A DNA stretch of 64,000 nucleotides, taken from Haliea sp963974125 (lineage in GTDB: Bacteria > Pseudomonadota > Gammaproteobacteria > Pseudomonadales > Halieaceae). The notes beneath the pieces were generated by a model. It was not told the DNA's origin and did not search any database. It was given only the letters and a program-made list of their open reading frames with translations. How positions within the stretch are numbered: position 1 is the stretch's first letter; every line of letters starts with the position of its first letter. This document shows positions 62,531-64,000 of this stretch, piece by piece. The translations under genes were made by a program, and so were the position numbers. Location of the stretch: the NCBI GenBank assembly GCA_963974125.1, contig CAXBCH010000009.1:1-64000 (forward strand). The letters are read 5' to 3'.

Positions 62531-62546
62531 TTCAACAAGCGTTGAA
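62531..62546. promoter_or_regulatory. TetR operator copy 3
   Basis: TTCAACAAGCGTTGAA lies between the divergent symporter (start 62465) and TetR (start 62597) genes. It keeps both arms of the TTCAAC-N4-GTTGAA pattern and so would control both. Confidence 0.8.
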
Positions 62547-62596
62547 ATTTAGATTATGCTATTGTCTCGCCGGACAAAAAAAGACACGCACCGATC

Positions 62597-63253
62597 ATGA
62601 GCAACTCCCGCAGCCAGCCCAAACGAGAACGCATCCTGGATGTCGCGGAGGAGCTGTTTGCGCTGCACGGTTACGACGGTGTGACCCTGCGCCAGATCGC
62701 CAAGGGCGCCGGGGTCGATGTGGCACTGGCCAGCTACCACTTTGGCAAGAAGCTGGACCTGTTCAACGCGGTTTTCGAGCGCCGGGCGGAGCTGCTCAAC
62801 AGCGCCCGCCTGGACGCACTGCGTGCCTGCCAGCAATCGGCGACCAGCAGGGGACCCAGCGTGGAACAGATTATTGAGGCCTTCCTGCGGCCGCTGGAAC
62901 TGGCCCAGGAAACCGGGGACCCGGGCTGGCAGCACTACCTGGCGCTCATCGCCTACATCAACAACTCTCCCTACTGGGGGCCGCGCATGATGTCCAAGCT
63001 GTTTGACGAACTGGTGAGCGAGTTCATCGCCGCCCTGCGCAAGGCGCTGCCGGACGCCCGGGACGAAGACCTGTACTGGTGCTACCACAACCTGTCCGGC
63101 GCGCTGACCCTGACCCTGGCGCAGACCGGTCGCATCGACAAGCTGTCCGGCGGCAAGTGTCGTTCCGCAGATTTCGAGGCCGCCTACAATCACATGATCC
63201 CGTTTGTTGCCGCGGGCTTCAGGCAGGTCTGCGGCAAGAGTGCGCGGAAATAG
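62597..63253 (+). CDS. TetR-family regulator of uptake cluster
   Basis: This gene encodes 218 residues with the helix-turn-helix VTLRQIAKGAGVDVALASYHFGKK and a TetR_C-type ligand domain. It sits next to one TTCAAC-N4-GTTGAA site and close to two more, so it is the obvious binder. It likely represses the symporter, the TonB receptor and the genes behind it, plus itself. Confidence 0.92.
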   Translation: MSNSRSQPKRERILDVAEELFALHGYDGVTLRQIAKGAGVDVALASYHFGKKLDLFNAVFERRAELLNSARLDALRACQQSATSRGPSVEQIIEAFLRPLELAQETGDPGWQHYLALIAYINNSPYWGPRMMSKLFDELVSEFIAALRKALPDARDEDLYWCYHNLSGALTLTLAQTGRIDKLSGGKCRSADFEAAYNHMIPFVAAGFRQVCGKSARK

Positions 63254-63266
63254 TCTCGCTTCCCTA

Positions 63267-63614
63267 CTAGAGGTCTGTCTCGCTCTGGAAGTCCCGCTCT
63301 ATCCGCTGCTGCATTTCAAACCGGGTGACGCCATTGTGACGATTGCTGGACTGCATGCGCTGCTGGTAGCGCTGGCGCCGGTACTGCGCCACCAGGCGCG
63401 GAAACCGCTCCTCCTCCAGCTCGCCCGCGATCAATGCTTCAATAAACGCGATGTCTATGCCCACCCGATAGGCAATGCGGCTGGGCCGGATCTTGTGGGC
63501 GTGAAACTCGGCCACAATGTGGATCTGCTGCTCGCGGCTATAGTTGCACTGGCGCGAGTAGCCATAGGGCGGCGACGGCGTGCGGGAGTCGGTTACGGTT
63601 GGCGTATTTTTCAT
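63267..63614 (-). CDS. Conserved-looking hypothetical protein
   Basis: This gene encodes 115 residues. A disordered Ser/Thr/Pro-rich N-terminus leads to a helical segment YSREQQIHIVAEFHAHKIRP then IAYRVGIDIAFIEALIAGE, which looks like a helix-turn-helix. The rest is highly basic (VAQYRRQRYQQRMQ). No family is recognised. It is convergent with TetR (13-base gap). Confidence 0.7.
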   Translation of the reverse strand: MKNTPTVTDSRTPSPPYGYSRQCNYSREQQIHIVAEFHAHKIRPSRIAYRVGIDIAFIEALIAGELEEERFPRLVAQYRRQRYQQRMQSSNRHNGVTRFEMQQRIERDFQSETDL

Positions 63615-63775
63615 GGCGCTGTTGTAGCAGGAGCCAAGGCCAATGCCAAGTCAAAAGCGACGGCTGCTGGCCACAAAGGACCTGTGGCAACAGTTAATTT
63701 AGACTTGGAGCACTACTATACTGAAGCGAGTGCAATCGCAGTTCCGGAACTTCGGCCAACAAGAGGATAATAGCC

Positions 63776-64000
63776 ATGAATGCACCGCAATCAGTTACCC
63801 CGGCAGAAGATATCGAGCAGCGCATGCTGCAGACGCTGGAAGCCCAGCGCAAGGACTATCTGCGCGAGGGGGATGTCTCCGCTGAGACGCGCATCGACCG
63901 GCTTGAGCGCGGGATAGATGTCGTGCTCAAGTACCAGGACAGGATTGTTGAAGCGTTGAACGCGGATTTCAGCTGCAGGGCCCGCCAGGTCAGCCTGCTG
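63776..64000 (+). CDS. Coniferyl aldehyde dehydrogenase-like, partial
   Basis: Only the first 75 codons are in the window. The sequence (RIDRLERGIDVVLKYQDRIVEALNADFSCRAR) matches the N-terminus of coniferyl-aldehyde-dehydrogenase-type (CalB/class 3 ALDH) enzymes, which oxidise aromatic or long-chain aldehydes. GAGG lies 10 bases upstream of the ATG. A TATACT -10-like box is at 63717-63722. Confidence 0.82.
   Translation, partial: MNAPQSVTPAEDIEQRMLQTLEAQRKDYLREGDVSAETRIDRLERGIDVVLKYQDRIVEALNADFSCRARQVSLL

Noticed and set aside
1..64000. CRISPR arrays, tRNA and rRNA genes
   Set aside because: No regularly spaced identical repeats of suitable length and no tRNA or rRNA signatures were seen. 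The tandem repeats found are short coding or microsatellite repeats.

Overview
The window is about 64 kb of GC-rich bacterial chromosome. Gene content points to an aerobic marine gammaproteobacterium, most like the Halieaceae/Cellvibrionales group: two large TonB-dependent receptors, an Entner-Doudoroff operon, a Rieske ring-hydroxylase cluster, an AlgP-like Lys/Ala-rich protein, a PEP-CTERM protein, and acyl-CoA ligase and short-chain dehydrogenase genes. The taxon is inferred from gene content only. No rRNA, tRNA or CRISPR array was seen.

Left end (1-9.2 kb) is a lower-GC accessory region. It starts with a hexanucleotide microsatellite, followed by a secreted protein, a PEP-CTERM protein, an intact IS3-family element (2230-3507, with inverted repeats and a 3-bp ATC target duplication) and a small lipoprotein. 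From about 4.03 to 9.0 kb lies the most distinctive feature, a mobile integron cassette array. Six genes all point to the left, and each is followed at its 3' end by an attC-like palindrome bounded by RYYYAAC/GTTRRRY-type cores. Cargo includes a DUF262/DUF1524 (GmrSD-like) protein, a PD-(D/E)XK-like protein, a KTSC-like protein, a TonB-C-like secreted protein and two unknowns. No integrase gene is visible, so the array is either a cluster of attC sites lacking an integrase or an array cut off from its integrase.

The core-like part starts at 9.4 kb. It holds a cupin gene, a ParE/YlcI-type toxin-antitoxin pair, a YpfJ-type metalloprotease, a metallo-beta-lactamase-fold hydrolase, an HSL-type esterase and the Entner-Doudoroff operon zwf-pgl-edd (14.6-18.5 kb). 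Next come an iron alcohol dehydrogenase, a diguanylate cyclase with an I-site, and a catabolic operon (amidohydrolase, Rieske oxygenase, SDR, acetoacetate-decarboxylase-like) with a divergent TetR regulator and a long palindromic operator (21.1-25.8 kb). A subtilisin-like lipoprotein protease follows, with its start codon inside a REP-like inverted repeat, then MscS, hemN behind an FNR/ANR box, a PQQ-type sugar dehydrogenase and the AlgP-like protein.

From 33.9 to 37.2 kb an operon encodes a diheme c4-type cytochrome, a MauG/CcpA-type diheme peroxidase and a parallel beta-helix protein fused to a cytochrome c domain. Next are a zinc-ribbon protein, a frameshifted GPH-family transporter, DAHP synthase, a DUF481 protein, glutathione reductase and a Gld-type ABC system (ATPase, fused GldF-GldG protein, DUF4340 protein) ending in an AraC regulator. 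The right end has a hydroxyacid dehydrogenase, a ChrR-like cupin, SDR and MFS genes, GNAT, a ZnuD-like TonB receptor with Asp/His-rich loops, and a second catabolic/uptake cluster (SnoaL-like, hydrolase, acyl-CoA ligase, TonB receptor, sodium:solute symporter, TetR). That cluster carries three copies of the palindrome TTCAAC-N4-GTTGAA at its control regions. The window ends inside a coniferyl-aldehyde-dehydrogenase-like gene.
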